Shown piece after piece: positions 1 through 9,687 of a stretch of 64,000 bases of DNA. Every line of letters begins with the position of its first letter. The first letter of the stretch is position 1. A program made the position numbers and the translations under genes. This stretch comes from Actinomycetota bacterium (GTDB taxonomy: Bacteria > Actinomycetota > Thermoleophilia > Solirubrobacterales > 70-9). The stretch lies in contig JAFDWD010001121.1 in assembly GCA_018268695.1 (NCBI GenBank), positions 136,148-200,147 of the forward strand, given 5' to 3'. The notes beneath the pieces are model-generated. The model made no database searches. It worked only from the letters and a program-made list of their open reading frames with translations, and was not told the origin of the DNA.

Positions 1-699
1 CGATTCGATCCACCTGGCGACGTAGCGGAGGCGCTCGACCGGCGCGGTCGGCAGGGGGCCGAGCCCCGCAGGCTGCGGACTGCATTCGACGGTGCCGAAC
101 CCTGCGGCGATCCGTTCGACCTTGCGCACGTACCAGTCGGCGTGGTTGTAGTCGAAGATGGCGCCGTACCAGTCACCGGGCGCGCCGTCGACGTGGAGGA
201 GATGCGCGGCGGCGGGGATCGCGTCTTCGGGGTCGTAGGGGTCCTTGACGCCGTCGCCGTTCCCGTCGACGCCGTAGGCTTCCCAACTGGAGGCGAGGAA
301 CTGCATCGGCCCCTCGGCACCGGCGAAGTTGGTCCCGGACTTGACCCCGGGCAGGGTCGATTCGCCGTAGTCGGACTCGACGTAGTTGATCGCCGCCAGG
401 ATCCCGGCGCCCCTCGGTCCCAGGTCGTACTTCTGGGCGGCGGCGGAATAGATCGGAAGGAGCCGGGCAGGCGGGCTGTTCGCGCCTTCCCCGGCCGGCA
501 GGGTGCAGCTCTGCGCCTCACCTTTTTCTTCCGGGGCGCTGGCGCCGACGATCGCCGCCAGCAGGACCAGGAAGACGAGGAAGCAGGCGAGGACCCCGGC
601 GCCGAGCATGGCGAGCTTCGCCATCCCGACCCTGGCGACGATCCGTCGCGCCAGGCGGCCGCGCAGGTACCGGACGAGGGGTGAGGGTCGTCCGTTCAC
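1..699 (-). CDS. Lytic transglycosylase of the conjugation system (C-terminus off the left edge)
   Basis: The 233 visible residues have a basic N-terminus, one membrane segment at about 24-45, then a lytic transglycosylase fold with ESDYG (likely catalytic Glu) and GPMQFLASSW, as in MltB/SLT_2-type enzymes. Such enzymes open the peptidoglycan so that a type IV secretion channel can assemble. The GTG start overlaps the stop of the gene before it (GTGA at 696-699), so the two are translationally coupled. A further C-terminal domain such as NlpC/P60, common in Tcp-type elements, could follow outside the window. Family assignment is good; exact subfamily is not. Confidence 0.8.
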   Translation of the reverse strand, partial: MNGRPSPLVRYLRGRLARRIVARVGMAKLAMLGAGVLACFLVFLVLLAAIVGASAPEEKGEAQSCTLPAGEGANSPPARLLPIYSAAAQKYDLGPRGAGILAAINYVESDYGESTLPGVKSGTNFAGAEGPMQFLASSWEAYGVDGNGDGVKDPYDPEDAIPAAAHLLHVDGAPGDWYGAIFDYNHADWYVRKVERIAAGFGTVECSPQPAGLGPLPTAPVERLRYVARWIES

Positions 700-1211
700 T
701 CGCCGAGCCCCGTCACGAGCCAACGGCCGCGCGCCCTGACGAGGGTCGGGGTCAGGACATGCGAGCCACCGGTCCCGACGACGACGATGCCGACCAGGAG
801 CGCCTGGCGACCCTCGAAGATGCCGACCCGCACACCTGCCACCCGGGAGACCCATTCCCGCGGCGGCCCGCCGGCGGCCGGGATCCGCACCGGCGCCCGC
901 AGGAGCCGGCGGGCGAACGCCGGGGTGCTGAGCCGGGCGAGGGTCCGCCGGTCCCCCTGCCCGCTCGCTCCCCGCTCATAGTGCAGGTAGGCGGCCAGGA
1001 ACCGAAGCGCCGGGCCTGCGGCGTCCGGGCGCGGGGCCTCGGCGGCCGACGGTCCGGGGACCGTCGTCAGGCGGGTGGGCGCCCCGCCGCCGGGGGTCCC
1101 GGCCGGCACGGCCGGATCGGGTCCGAGCAGGGCCACCGCCGCGCCCCAGGCGATCAGCACCGCCAGGGAGAGGACGAAGAGCGCCCTGCGTCGTCTGTCG
1201 GGCAGTGCCAT
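696..1211 (-). CDS. VirB8/TcpC-like small membrane-anchored transfer protein
   Basis: This protein of 171 residues has a short cytoplasmic N-terminus, one membrane helix at about 11-30, a Pro/Gly/Ala linker, and an extracytoplasmic domain starting around ALRFLAAYLHYERG. The layout resembles the NTF2-like domain of VirB8/TcpC channel proteins. AGGTGAGG sits upstream of the ATG. It lies 6 bases after the VirB6-like gene and overlaps the transglycosylase gene, so it belongs to the conjugation operon. The function is inferred from context and topology; sequence similarity to TcpC is weak by eye. Confidence 0.6.
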   Translation of the reverse strand: MALPDRRRRALFVLSLAVLIAWGAAVALLGPDPAVPAGTPGGGAPTRLTTVPGPSAAEAPRPDAAGPALRFLAAYLHYERGASGQGDRRTLARLSTPAFARRLLRAPVRIPAAGGPPREWVSRVAGVRVGIFEGRQALLVGIVVVGTGGSHVLTPTLVRARGRWLVTGLGE

Positions 1212-1217
1212 CGAGCC

Positions 1218-3977
1218 TCACCTGCTGAGCCAGTCGCGGACCCGCGAACGCCGACGCGGGCGAGGGACGCCGGGCTCCTCGGGGTCCTCGGCGGGACGCC
1301 ATTCACCGCTGGGGGGACGGTCCGGGATCTCCGCGCCCTGCCGGCGGTCCCCGGCCGCCTCGCCAGGGGCGCGCTGTCGACGCAGACCGCTGGTCGGCCG
1401 GCGCTGGTCGCCACGGGTGCGCACGGGCCGGTGGAGGTCGACCTGCTCGAGGCGCGCGGCCGCCAGCTCGCCGCTCGCCGAGCGCGCCTCCGCCACTCCG
1501 GCTGCGATCGCGTCACGGCCCTCCGGGGTGGCCGGATCCCGGCCCGCGGCCTGGGCCCGCCACCGATGCTCGGGTGCATCGAGTGGCAGGTGCGCCTCGC
1601 GTTGGATCGCCTCGCGCGCGCCCTGGAGCTCCGCCTTGCCGTGGGCGGGCAGCCCGGCTGCCTCGTTGGCGCGGACGTGGTCGACGAGGCGGCGGTCCGC
1701 GCGCGCCTGGGGGGCGGTCTCCTCGAGTCGGCGCTGCAGCTCGCTCAGCCGCACCTGCTTGGCGCTCGCGCTGCGGTGGGCCTCCTCGGAGAGCGATCCT
1801 GGGTCATCACGTAGCGCCCGCACCTCGTGGTCCTCGCGCAGCGAGCGTGCCTCGCGCTCGCTGCGCTCGCGCGCGTCCAGGCGCTCGCCGGCGTTGGCCG
1901 TCGCCACGTCGAGCCGTTCGTGCGCCTGGCGATCGAGGCCCCGCTCGGCCCCTTCCTGCCGCCTCCTCGTCTCGCGCTCGCTGCGCTGCACGGATCTCGC
2001 GCGATGCTCGGAACGGATGTTGCCGACCGCGCCGCTCGCCGCCTTGGCCACCCTGTAACCGAGGTATCCGCCTGCGAGGGTCCGGTAGAGACCGGTCCCC
2101 CGATCCCCTATCGGGTCGATCTGGAAGACGGCCAGGTACTTGTCCCGGGAGAGGAAGACCGCCCACCAGAAGGCCATCACCGCGACCAGGCCGAGTGGCG
2201 CCGAGGAGCCGCCGATCGCCGAGCCGAGGATGGTCGACCCGAGCAGGACGATGCCGAGCAAGGAGCTGTAGATCAGCTTCGCCACCACGGATCCGAGGAG
2301 AGACGTCGCCCAGCGGGTGAAGATCGCCCGACCGGTCTGCCCGAAGACGGGGAAGAACATCGCCAGCGGCGCGGCGAGGACGAGGACGAAGGCCGCCGCC
2401 GTGGCCGTCACCAGCTTCATCGCCAGCCAGAGCAACAGGAGGAGTCCGCCGAGCAGGCCGACGGCGAAGACCACCACCATCACCATCCGGGTCAGGACGC
2501 CCCCCCGGCCCTGCATCGAGACCTTGTCGGGCGCGTGGCCTTCGGAGCCGCCTCCGATGTCGAGCTGGGGGCCGATTTCGAGCGGCAGCCCGATGTGTTC
2601 GTCGGGTTCGCCGTTGTAGTAGTCCCAGAGCTTGTCTCGCGGTCCGCTCAGCGGGCTGAAGCGCAGGTAGAGGTCGCGGATCGTCGGCGCCGGGCCGAAG
2701 AGGCCCGAGAGGTCGTGGGCGAGGGCCGAGGTCGCCGCCGCGGGGGCCGCCGTCCCCAACCCGGCGAGCAGCTGCTGGGTGAACGCGTCCCCTTCGCCGA
2801 GGCCGCTGCGCGCGGCTTCGCGCGCCGCCTTCGAGGGTTCGGCGTTCATGCACCAGCCGACCGAGCTGAAGTCCATCGCGCAGAACGGGACGGCGGTCAT
2901 CTGGTTCCAGACCGCCCCCATCGCGTCGTTGTAGGAGCGGATCGGGGCGCCGGCGTTGCCCGAGGACGGGGCCGAGACGGCGACCAGCGAGGCGCTGTCG
3001 ATCGCCCCCGCGAGGCGCCCGACGGTGTCGCGCGGGGAGTGGATGATCCAGAGAGCCCCGAGCATCATCGCCAGCGCCATCGCCATCCCCGCCAGCGTCT
3101 CCGCGGAGCGCCGGCGGACGATCCCGTTGTAGAGGCCCCAGCCGCCGAGGACGACGAAGAGCGTCATCAGCCAGGGCGAGGTCAGCTGGTCGTAGAACCT
3201 CGTCAGCCCGGTCGAGATCTGCCCCAACATCCGGTTGTCGGTGAAGGGGCTGAGCGAGAAGGCGAACCCGAGTACGATCAGGCAGCCCTTCAGCATCATC
3301 AGCATTCCCAGCCAGACGACCGAGAGGATCTGCAGGACGAAGGAGACCGCCGGGACGAAGAGCGAGCTGATGAAGCCGCCCGCTTCGATGTGGATGTCCC
3401 AGCCGTAGTTGCCCACCGGATATTCGGCCTCGGGCGAGTGCGAGGAGCGGCAGTTGCGCACCTGCTGGGCCGAGAGCTTCCCCGCTTCACCGCAGAGCGG
3501 GTTGGTGATCCCGAGCACCGCGGTCGGGTCGAGCGAGCCGCCGTAGGGGACGACCGGCGTCGGTGCAGCTTCCGCGGCCCCTTCGGCGCCCGTCGCGACC
3601 GCCGGTTCGGCCGGGCCCTTGCCCCGCCCTTCCTGGCCGCCGGACGCGACTTCGCCGCCTCGCCCCCCTTCGTCGGCTTCGCCGCCCACCCCGGCGCCGG
3701 GGCCGTGCGCGGCGTTGTAGGCCTGCCAGCGGGCCTCGCTCCAACGTCCGATCTTCCCTTCGCAGTAGGCGGGGTTTTCGGCGTCGGTGACGGGAGGGTC
3801 GAAATGCCCCCGGCAGACTTCGAACACCATCCCGGTGCCTCCGCGGTAGACCCGCACGAGGGTCACCGCGGGGTCGGCGTCGGCGAGCGGCGGCGCGGCC
3901 GTCGCCAGAAGCAGGGCGGTCAGAGCCGCGACGATCGCGAGGCGCCGGGCGACGCCGGTTCGCTCATGCTGCCACAT
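1218..3977 (-). CDS. VirB6/TrbL-like polytopic conjugation membrane protein
   Basis: This protein of 919 residues has a signal-like segment (about 12-33), an extracytoplasmic N-terminal region with paired Cys, membrane helices around 205-235, 265-285, 292-312, 495-545 and 560-610, and a long charged Arg/Glu/Gln coiled-coil-like tail from about 640 to the end. This architecture is typical of the large inner-membrane channel component (VirB6/TrbL, TcpH-like) of Gram-positive conjugative elements. GGAGG precedes the ATG, which overlaps the end of the ATPase gene by 14 bases. The cytoplasmic tail probably contacts the ATPase; that is inference. Confidence 0.75.
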   Translation of the reverse strand: MWQHERTGVARRLAIVAALTALLLATAAPPLADADPAVTLVRVYRGGTGMVFEVCRGHFDPPVTDAENPAYCEGKIGRWSEARWQAYNAAHGPGAGVGGEADEGGRGGEVASGGQEGRGKGPAEPAVATGAEGAAEAAPTPVVPYGGSLDPTAVLGITNPLCGEAGKLSAQQVRNCRSSHSPEAEYPVGNYGWDIHIEAGGFISSLFVPAVSFVLQILSVVWLGMLMMLKGCLIVLGFAFSLSPFTDNRMLGQISTGLTRFYDQLTSPWLMTLFVVLGGWGLYNGIVRRRSAETLAGMAMALAMMLGALWIIHSPRDTVGRLAGAIDSASLVAVSAPSSGNAGAPIRSYNDAMGAVWNQMTAVPFCAMDFSSVGWCMNAEPSKAAREAARSGLGEGDAFTQQLLAGLGTAAPAAATSALAHDLSGLFGPAPTIRDLYLRFSPLSGPRDKLWDYYNGEPDEHIGLPLEIGPQLDIGGGSEGHAPDKVSMQGRGGVLTRMVMVVVFAVGLLGGLLLLLWLAMKLVTATAAAFVLVLAAPLAMFFPVFGQTGRAIFTRWATSLLGSVVAKLIYSSLLGIVLLGSTILGSAIGGSSAPLGLVAVMAFWWAVFLSRDKYLAVFQIDPIGDRGTGLYRTLAGGYLGYRVAKAASGAVGNIRSEHRARSVQRSERETRRRQEGAERGLDRQAHERLDVATANAGERLDARERSEREARSLREDHEVRALRDDPGSLSEEAHRSASAKQVRLSELQRRLEETAPQARADRRLVDHVRANEAAGLPAHGKAELQGAREAIQREAHLPLDAPEHRWRAQAAGRDPATPEGRDAIAAGVAEARSASGELAAARLEQVDLHRPVRTRGDQRRPTSGLRRQRAPGEAAGDRRQGAEIPDRPPSGEWRPAEDPEEPGVPRPRRRSRVRDWLSR

Positions 3978-6504
3978 CGGCGACCTCCGCCTCCTCGCCG
4001 GGCTGGGACGCGGCGCTGCGCGGCGGGGGCGTCCCGAAGAGCGAGAAGAGCCGCGGCTCGCAAGGGTCGATCTGCAGGGGCACCGACTGGCCGTCGATGT
4101 CGCGGTAGTAGAAGCGCCCTTCCCCGAGGGCCAGGAAGCGGCGGATGAGGGCCGGGTCGTCCTCGTCGAGGCGCTGCAGCCGGGCCGAGCGCTTCGCTTC
4201 CTCCTCGGTCTCGACCCCGCCCGAGAAGAAGGCGCCGATCAGATCCGCGACCTCCTCGGCGTCGACCACCTGCTGGGTGGAGAGCAGGAGGCTCAGGTTC
4301 TGCGAGCGGCTCCTGCGCGCCGCGTGGTCGAGCAACGACAGCCCGACCGCCGAATCGAACAGGACATAGGCCTCGTCGAGCGCGATCACCGAGTGGCGGT
4401 CGGGGTCGCGGCCGCAGAGGTTCAGCGCGTACATCGCCACCAGCCGAAGGAGCGCCGAGCCGATCCGCTCCTCGGCGGTCATGTCGGAGCGCGGCGTGCC
4501 CGGCCGCGGCAGGATCAGGTTGCGGATCTGCAGGGAGATGACGCGGCTGGTCCCGACCTCGGCGACCTCGCGGCCGGGCAGCCCGTAGGCGAGCTTGGCG
4601 AGCCCGGCACCGGCGTGGACCGAGAGGGCCCGCCCGGCTTCGCGCGCCGTCTCGCCTCCCGCCTCGAGGAGATCGACCACCTCGCCGAGGACCTGTCCGC
4701 GCCCCTCCTCGGCGCAGACCGCCTCGACCGCGGCACTGATCTCGGTCTGCCAAGGGGGCGGGACCGGTGCCGGCAGCACCTCCATCGCGAAGCCGATGGC
4801 AGCCTCGGCCCGACGCTCGGGCGGGGCGATCCGCAGAGGGTCGATCAGGCCGCGGTAGCGCTCGTCGGGCGAGAGCACGATCTGCTCCATCTCGGCCGCC
4901 ATCTCGGGGATCAGATGGAGCTTGTGGTCGGGGTGCTCGGGCGTCCCCTTGGGGTCGATGGCGACGATTGGCCCCGAGCCCTGCAGGAAGGCCTGGTAGG
5001 CCAGGAGCTCCATCGCCACCGTCTTGCCCGACCCCTGGGAGCCGGTGAAGAGGATCGGCGGCGGCCGGTTCTGTTGGGAGGCCTCCGCCAGGTCGAGGCG
5101 GATCGGCTGGCGCGAGGCCGTCAGGGTGTAGCCGATGTAGGGGCCCATCTCCGAGCCGGCATGGCTGACCGCGGTCGGCACCATCGCCGCGACCTCCTCG
5201 GGCAGCAGGTGCTCGCGGTAGGCCGATAGCCCGAAGCGCTGGGCGGGCAGGGTGGAGAGGAAGACCTGGTGCTGGGCGCCGAGCGGGCGGTGCAGCTGGA
5301 TCCGGGGACCGAGCTCGGCGCGCAGCTGCTCGATCCGCTCCTCGAGCTCCTCCTCGTCGCCCGCGGCGGAGACGACGTAGGAGAGGGTGCTCCGCAGGAG
5401 CGGCGGATGGTCGTTTCCGCCGAGGCGACGCTGCAGCTCCCGCGCCTCGGCCGGGCGCTCCTCGGCATCGGGCGAGGGACCGTGCTCCCCCGCGGTCTCC
5501 TCGCGCCACATCTGGTCGGCATCGACCATGCGCCGGCGGGCGAGCTTCTGCGCGTCGCGGTTGGCCAGGATCTCGCAATGCAGGCAGGCGTCGACCGGGA
5601 ACTCGAGATCGAGCGGGGCAAACATCAGCTCGGCCTCGGCCCCGGGGAAGTCGCGGACCTCGGGCATCGAGCCGCAGACGAGCATCGCCTGCAGCGAGAC
5701 CCCCTGCTCTGACTCGATCTCGAGGTGACGGGCCGCGATCCGCACCCGGTAGTCGGAGTGCAGGCGCAGGAGGTCCCATTCGGCCGGCTCGAAGCCCACC
5801 TCCTCCCCCCCGTCGGCGACGATCGCCAGCGCCTGAGGGCGGAAGTTCGAGTCCAGGACCGGCTCGCCAAGGCCGCGCACGTAGGCGTGGCGGACCAGCC
5901 ATACCGCCTCGGAGGCGAGCGCACGCTCGCCCTCCACGCAGCCGAGGACGCGCTCGTGCGTACGCCGCTCGAGGCGTTCGAGCTCGACCAGCCTCGAGTG
6001 CCGGAGGCCACGCGGGTCCTCGATCCCGACCATGCCCGCGAAGCGCCTCCACATCGACCCGACACCACCGTCGCCGAACAGCCCCGCGAGCCCGCCGCCG
6101 GCTTCCTGCAGGCGGACCGCCAGGTAGATGTCGGGTCGGACCGTCTCGCGGTCGGCGAGCACCCGCGCGTGGGAGCGCAGATGGGCCTCGAAGGCCTCGC
6201 GGCGGCGGCCGATCTCCTCCACCCCACCGTGTCGCCGGTCGAAGGTCTGCCAGGCCGAGGCCAGGTAGGCGCCGGTCGAGAAGCGACGGGCGACCCGCAG
6301 CACCTGGAAGTCGGCCCCGAGGCCGTGGACGAGCGCCTCCAGCTGCGCCATCACCTCGAGCTTCCGGCCCACCGAGAGCCCGGCATAGCTCTGCGGGGCG
6401 AGGCGGTAGAGGCCCCAGGCGTCGCCCAGGTCCGAGCCGAAGACGATGTTCCCGTAGATGAACGCGGGCCGTGGACGCGGCGCGCCGAGGCGGGACGGGC
6501 TCAC
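3964..6504 (-). CDS. VirB4-type conjugation ATPase (TcpF-like)
   Basis: This protein of 846 residues has a Walker A motif GSQGSGKT at about 488-495 and a Walker B segment SVIALDEAYVLFD near 700, followed by the ARRSRSQNLSLLLSTQQ stretch seen in VirB4/TraC/TrwK ATPases. It energises assembly and substrate transfer at the inner face of the membrane. The GTG start at 6504 overlaps the stop of the TcpE-like gene (GTGA at 6501-6504), which argues against the longer in-frame extension upstream. Family assignment is secure; it fits a Tn916/ICEBs1-type system. Confidence 0.88.
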   Translation of the reverse strand: MSPSRLGAPRPRPAFIYGNIVFGSDLGDAWGLYRLAPQSYAGLSVGRKLEVMAQLEALVHGLGADFQVLRVARRFSTGAYLASAWQTFDRRHGGVEEIGRRREAFEAHLRSHARVLADRETVRPDIYLAVRLQEAGGGLAGLFGDGGVGSMWRRFAGMVGIEDPRGLRHSRLVELERLERRTHERVLGCVEGERALASEAVWLVRHAYVRGLGEPVLDSNFRPQALAIVADGGEEVGFEPAEWDLLRLHSDYRVRIAARHLEIESEQGVSLQAMLVCGSMPEVRDFPGAEAELMFAPLDLEFPVDACLHCEILANRDAQKLARRRMVDADQMWREETAGEHGPSPDAEERPAEARELQRRLGGNDHPPLLRSTLSYVVSAAGDEEELEERIEQLRAELGPRIQLHRPLGAQHQVFLSTLPAQRFGLSAYREHLLPEEVAAMVPTAVSHAGSEMGPYIGYTLTASRQPIRLDLAEASQQNRPPPILFTGSQGSGKTVAMELLAYQAFLQGSGPIVAIDPKGTPEHPDHKLHLIPEMAAEMEQIVLSPDERYRGLIDPLRIAPPERRAEAAIGFAMEVLPAPVPPPWQTEISAAVEAVCAEEGRGQVLGEVVDLLEAGGETAREAGRALSVHAGAGLAKLAYGLPGREVAEVGTSRVISLQIRNLILPRPGTPRSDMTAEERIGSALLRLVAMYALNLCGRDPDRHSVIALDEAYVLFDSAVGLSLLDHAARRSRSQNLSLLLSTQQVVDAEEVADLIGAFFSGGVETEEEAKRSARLQRLDEDDPALIRRFLALGEGRFYYRDIDGQSVPLQIDPCEPRLFSLFGTPPPRSAASQPGEEAEVADVAA

Positions 6505-7133
6505 TCGATCACCACCTCGCCGCCCCGAGGCACCGAGATCACCTTGCCCCGCAGCATCGCCGCGCCGGGGCGCCGCCGGACCCGGTAGCGCCGCGCCCGC
6601 GCCAGGCGCCGGCCGGGCTCCCTGACCCACGGAGGCACCCCCTCGGCCCGCACCTCGCCGGGATATCGGAAGGTCAGCTGGGCGGGGCCCCGCACGCGGC
6701 CGGGCACCGGGAAGGACTCGCGGGCGTCGAAGGCGATCGTGATCTCCGCCACCGGGACTATCGCCGCACCCCGGGGCGGACAGGGCTCGAGGCCGGCGAG
6801 GTCGCGAGGGGCCAGGCGCCAGCCGATCAGCGAGGCGAGGGCCTGGTGGGGCGGGCGACCGTCGACCCGTCCCTGCATCAGGACGAAGGCCCCGGCCAGC
6901 GGCAGTCCGAAGAAGGAGATCAGCGGCCCCCAGACGGCGACGAGTGCCCCCAGGGCGGGGAGCCGCGACACGACGACGAGCGCGAACTCGAGCGCCAGGA
7001 AATAGCCGATGCCGCGGAGCGGCACTCCGTGCGGGTAGGGGATCCGCCAGCGATCGAACTTGTAGAGCCGGCGCTCGATCCGGAAGACGCGGCGGTAGCC
7101 GCGTAGCTGGATGCCTCGCGACCGGTCCATCAC
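6501..7133 (-). CDS. TcpE-family conjugation membrane protein
   Basis: This protein of 210 residues begins with a basic stretch ending in YKFDRWRIPYPHGVPLRG, then two adjacent hydrophobic helices (about 43-62 and 66-86), then a soluble basic domain. The arginine-rich segment, YKF..W..P and two helices are the TcpE signature as I know it. The start is GTG at 7133 or ATG at 7130. It sits between the TcpD-like gene and the ATPase, in the usual Tcp order. Confidence 0.75.
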   Translation of the reverse strand: MMDRSRGIQLRGYRRVFRIERRLYKFDRWRIPYPHGVPLRGIGYFLALEFALVVVSRLPALGALVAVWGPLISFFGLPLAGAFVLMQGRVDGRPPHQALASLIGWRLAPRDLAGLEPCPPRGAAIVPVAEITIAFDARESFPVPGRVRGPAQLTFRYPGEVRAEGVPPWVREPGRRLARARRYRVRRRPGAAMLRGKVISVPRGGEVVIE

Positions 7134-7164
7134 GCCACCGCGCCGGGATGAGGACCGGCCGCCC

Positions 7165-7551
7165 TCACAGCACGACGTTGTAGAGGGTGCGGAAGGTCGA
7201 TTCCACCTGGTTGGGGACCAGGAGGAACGCCCCGATCACGAAGGCGGCCACTATCAGGGCCACCGCCGCCCCGGCGTTGCGCTGAAGGACGGTCACCCCC
7301 AGGCCGATCGCCACGACGATGTAGAAGGCGCCTGCCACTTCGCTCTGCAGGATCGAGCCGAGCCTTTTGAGGACGCCGGGCGCGGCGCCGCCTTCGGAGC
7401 CCGCGCTTTCGCCGCGCCCGATCGCGGCTTCGGCCTGCGAGATGCCGGTGATCGTCGGTATGGAGGGGCCGAGGTCGGAACCTGGGGCCGCGGCCGCGAC
7501 CACCAGGAAGCCGACGAGGAATATGGCCCCGAGTGCCGTCAGTCTGCGCAT
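7165..7551 (-). CDS. Small TcpD-like membrane protein
   Basis: This protein of 128 residues has a signal-like N-terminus (MRRLTALGAIFLVGFLVVA) and two further hydrophobic helices in the C-terminal half, around AGAFYIVVAIGLGVTVL and AVALIVAAFVIGAFLLV. The start at 7551 is chosen because GAGGAGG lies about 10 bases upstream; a longer in-frame extension to 7608 has no such site. Size, two C-terminal helices and position between TcpC- and TcpE-like genes suggest a TcpD or pilin-like channel subunit. Confidence 0.65.
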   Translation of the reverse strand: MRRLTALGAIFLVGFLVVAAAAPGSDLGPSIPTITGISQAEAAIGRGESAGSEGGAAPGVLKRLGSILQSEVAGAFYIVVAIGLGVTVLQRNAGAAVALIVAAFVIGAFLLVPNQVESTFRTLYNVVL

Positions 7552-7613
7552 GGTGCAATTCGCCTCCTCGAGGTTCTTTCGTTTCGTGGGTGTCGCCGGC
7601 CGGCTCATCGCGG

Positions 7614-8525
7614 TCAGCTCTGCTGGGAGATCGCCTGGACGTAGGTGACGCGCCAGCCCGGGCCGAGACCGGGTTCCGGGGAGGCGGCCCGCCGCACGCC
7701 GACCTCGTAGCGCAGCGTGTAGGTGCCGCCCCGGAGGTCGGTGGCGCTCACCGTCGCCAGCACGGCGCCGCCCCCTTCGCCGTCGACCCAGTCCAGTTCT
7801 TCGACCCCGCCCAGTTCGAGCCCGGCGCCCGGCAGGGTCACGGTGGCCGCACCGGCGAGGTCGGCGGAGAGGTCTTCAGCGTCGCCCGCCAGGTAGTTGC
7901 CGAGCGCCCGCTTGACGAGCGCGGTGACGGCTTCGTCGGAGACCGGCTGCCCGGCGCGCCCGGCGATCTGTGCGGCGGACTGGAGGGGCGCCCCGACGAA
8001 GGACGGGTAGCCGGCGAGGAATATCGCCCCACCCCCGCCGCGCTCGACCGGGACCGAGAGGTAGACCGGTTCCTCGGCGTCGCTCAGCTGCGCGGCGACG
8101 GTGATCGCGGTCCCGCCGGCGAGCGGACGCTGCACCTGGGCGACGTCGGCCCAGCTGACGTCCTGGGAGCCATGGTCGGGAGGGGTGAAGCCGGCCCCCG
8201 CTTCGATGCCCTCCCCGACGAACGGCCTGAGCGCCGCTTCGCGCTCTTCGGGACGGGCGGCGTCATAGCTCAGGTAGGCGCGGGCGAAGGCGAGGGCGAA
8301 GTTCTGCTCGGCGTAGTCGGTCGGCGGCCCCGTCCGTGCCCCCACGGGCGCGTCGGACGGCGGGACGAAGATCGAGCGCAGGCCGGCGAGGCAGAGAATG
8401 AGGACCAGAGCCAGGAAGGCGTAGCGGGGCGCCCGCGCCTTCGCTCGCCCGAGCCGTGCCGAGGCGCCGATACGTCGGCGCGGTCTCCTGGCGGTCTTGT
8501 CGACGGCGGCCTCCACCCTGTTCAC
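7614..8525 (-). CDS. TcpC-family conjugation protein
   Basis: This protein of 303 residues has a basic cytoplasmic N-terminus, one membrane helix at about 35-52 (YAFLALVLILCLAGLRSIF) and a large extracytoplasmic region. That region shows two NTF2-like repeats, the first containing NFALAFARAYLSYD and the second GNYLAGDAEDLSADL. This is the arrangement of TcpC of pCW3 and Orf13 of Tn916, which are bitopic channel proteins. The GTG start directly follows the stop of the upstream gene. Confidence 0.8.
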   Translation of the reverse strand: MNRVEAAVDKTARRPRRRIGASARLGRAKARAPRYAFLALVLILCLAGLRSIFVPPSDAPVGARTGPPTDYAEQNFALAFARAYLSYDAARPEEREAALRPFVGEGIEAGAGFTPPDHGSQDVSWADVAQVQRPLAGGTAITVAAQLSDAEEPVYLSVPVERGGGGAIFLAGYPSFVGAPLQSAAQIAGRAGQPVSDEAVTALVKRALGNYLAGDAEDLSADLAGAATVTLPGAGLELGGVEELDWVDGEGGGAVLATVSATDLRGGTYTLRYEVGVRRAASPEPGLGPGWRVTYVQAISQQS

Positions 8526-9257
8526 CTAGAGGCCGAACTCCTGGGTGTGCGCCCCGTCGCGGATATGGGGCGGGCCGGATGGTGCGGGTTCGAAGGCGGG
8601 TTCAGGGGCAGGTTCGCTCGGGGCTTCGGGCGCGACTTCGGGCGGCGGCGTATATGACGGAGGCGCTTGTTCCGCGGCGGAGGCTTCGGTCGGCTCGGCG
8701 GCCGGCGTTACGTCTTCTCCGGTCGGTTCGGAGGTCGGCTTTTCGGACGCCGCTCGCACCCTCCGCGCGGAGACGTTGCGCCGCTGGACCGACCGGCGCT
8801 CGCGGCGTCGCCGGGCACGACGACGGGTCTGGGAGCGCCTGCGCCGGTCGCGCCCCTGCTCGGCCTCCTTTCGCCCAGGCCGGTCTTCGGCCCCGGCGAC
8901 GATCCCGGGGTGATCAGGGGCGAGGACGCGCGCCGCCGTGCGCCCGGCGACGCCACCGGGACCGGCCCCGGAATGAGGGGCGTCTGCGCCGCCCTGAAGC
9001 ACCCCGGCTAGGGCCCGGCCGAGCAGGACCAAGGCCACGAGGAGTGCGACCAAGGCCACCGAGCGCGCCGTATTCATGGAGGCACGCCGGCGCCCGGTCG
9101 GACGATGCGATCGCCCCGCGCCGTCGGGGCGATCGCCAGGTAGGAGGCCTTTGAGACCGTGACCGCCGGGGGAATCCTGGGCGGGATCCGGCCCGGCGAC
9201 GGCGATGGGCGCGTCGAGTTCCTCCTCGCCAAAAGAGAAGTAGGCGTCCCTTGCCAT
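8526..9257 (-). CDS. First gene of the conjugation operon; membrane protein with Arg-rich and Pro-rich regions
   Basis: This protein of 243 residues has an acidic N-terminus (MARDAYFSFGEEELDAP), a single membrane helix at about 66-86 (SVALVALLVALVLLG), an Arg-rich patch (RRRRSQTRRRARRRRERR) and a Pro/Glu/Ala-rich tail. The start at 9257 is supported by GGAGAGGAG just upstream. I do not recognise a domain. Its place at the head of the Tcp-type operon suggests a structural or regulatory role in the mating channel. Confidence 0.65.
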   Translation of the reverse strand: MARDAYFSFGEEELDAPIAVAGPDPAQDSPGGHGLKGLLPGDRPDGAGRSHRPTGRRRASMNTARSVALVALLVALVLLGRALAGVLQGGADAPHSGAGPGGVAGRTAARVLAPDHPGIVAGAEDRPGRKEAEQGRDRRRRSQTRRRARRRRERRSVQRRNVSARRVRAASEKPTSEPTGEDVTPAAEPTEASAAEQAPPSYTPPPEVAPEAPSEPAPEPAFEPAPSGPPHIRDGAHTQEFGL

Positions 9258-9687
9258 CTCTCGCTCCTCTCCTCTCGGTGGTCGTCGCGGATCTCGGTCC
9301 GCGCACGTCGCGCGGCCCTCATGCCCCACACACGTCCCAGCGCCGCGGCGCGCCACCCCTCTTCGCAAAGTCGGTCGACGACGCCCCGACAGCCGGCCCC
9401 CGGAATAGGCCTACGGGACGGCGGCGCGGAAGAAGCCGTCTGCGACCTCCCGAGGATCGCCATGCACGACGGACCATCCCGGGCTCACGCCGACCGGCGC
9501 GCCGGGCACCGGCAGGTCCCCGAATCGGCGGCCCGGCCCGCGCCGACCAAAAACCTGTCGATGCGACTGGGAAGGCAAGCCTTGTCCATCCCGACTGCGC
9601 CCGGACGGCGAGAGCCGCGGCGTCAAGCTGGGCGCGGCCGGATCCGAGCACCATGTCGTCCGCCGCGCGTGCGGATATGGTCGGGTC
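9258..9687. other. Intergenic region between the conjugation operon and the cargo
   Basis: About 430 bases separate the divergent starts at 9257 (minus) and 9688 (plus). I see no credible gene here. It must hold the promoter for the leftward conjugation operon, but I could not pick a convincing -35/-10 pair for it. On the plus strand TATGGT at 9676-9681 fits the actinobacterial TANNNT -10 and lies 6 bases before the ATG at 9688. Confidence 0.4.

Noticed and set aside
1827..4148. Long open frame on the plus strand (773 codons).
   Set aside because: It is antisense to the VirB6-like gene, with high-GC third-position bias favouring the minus strand and no family features.
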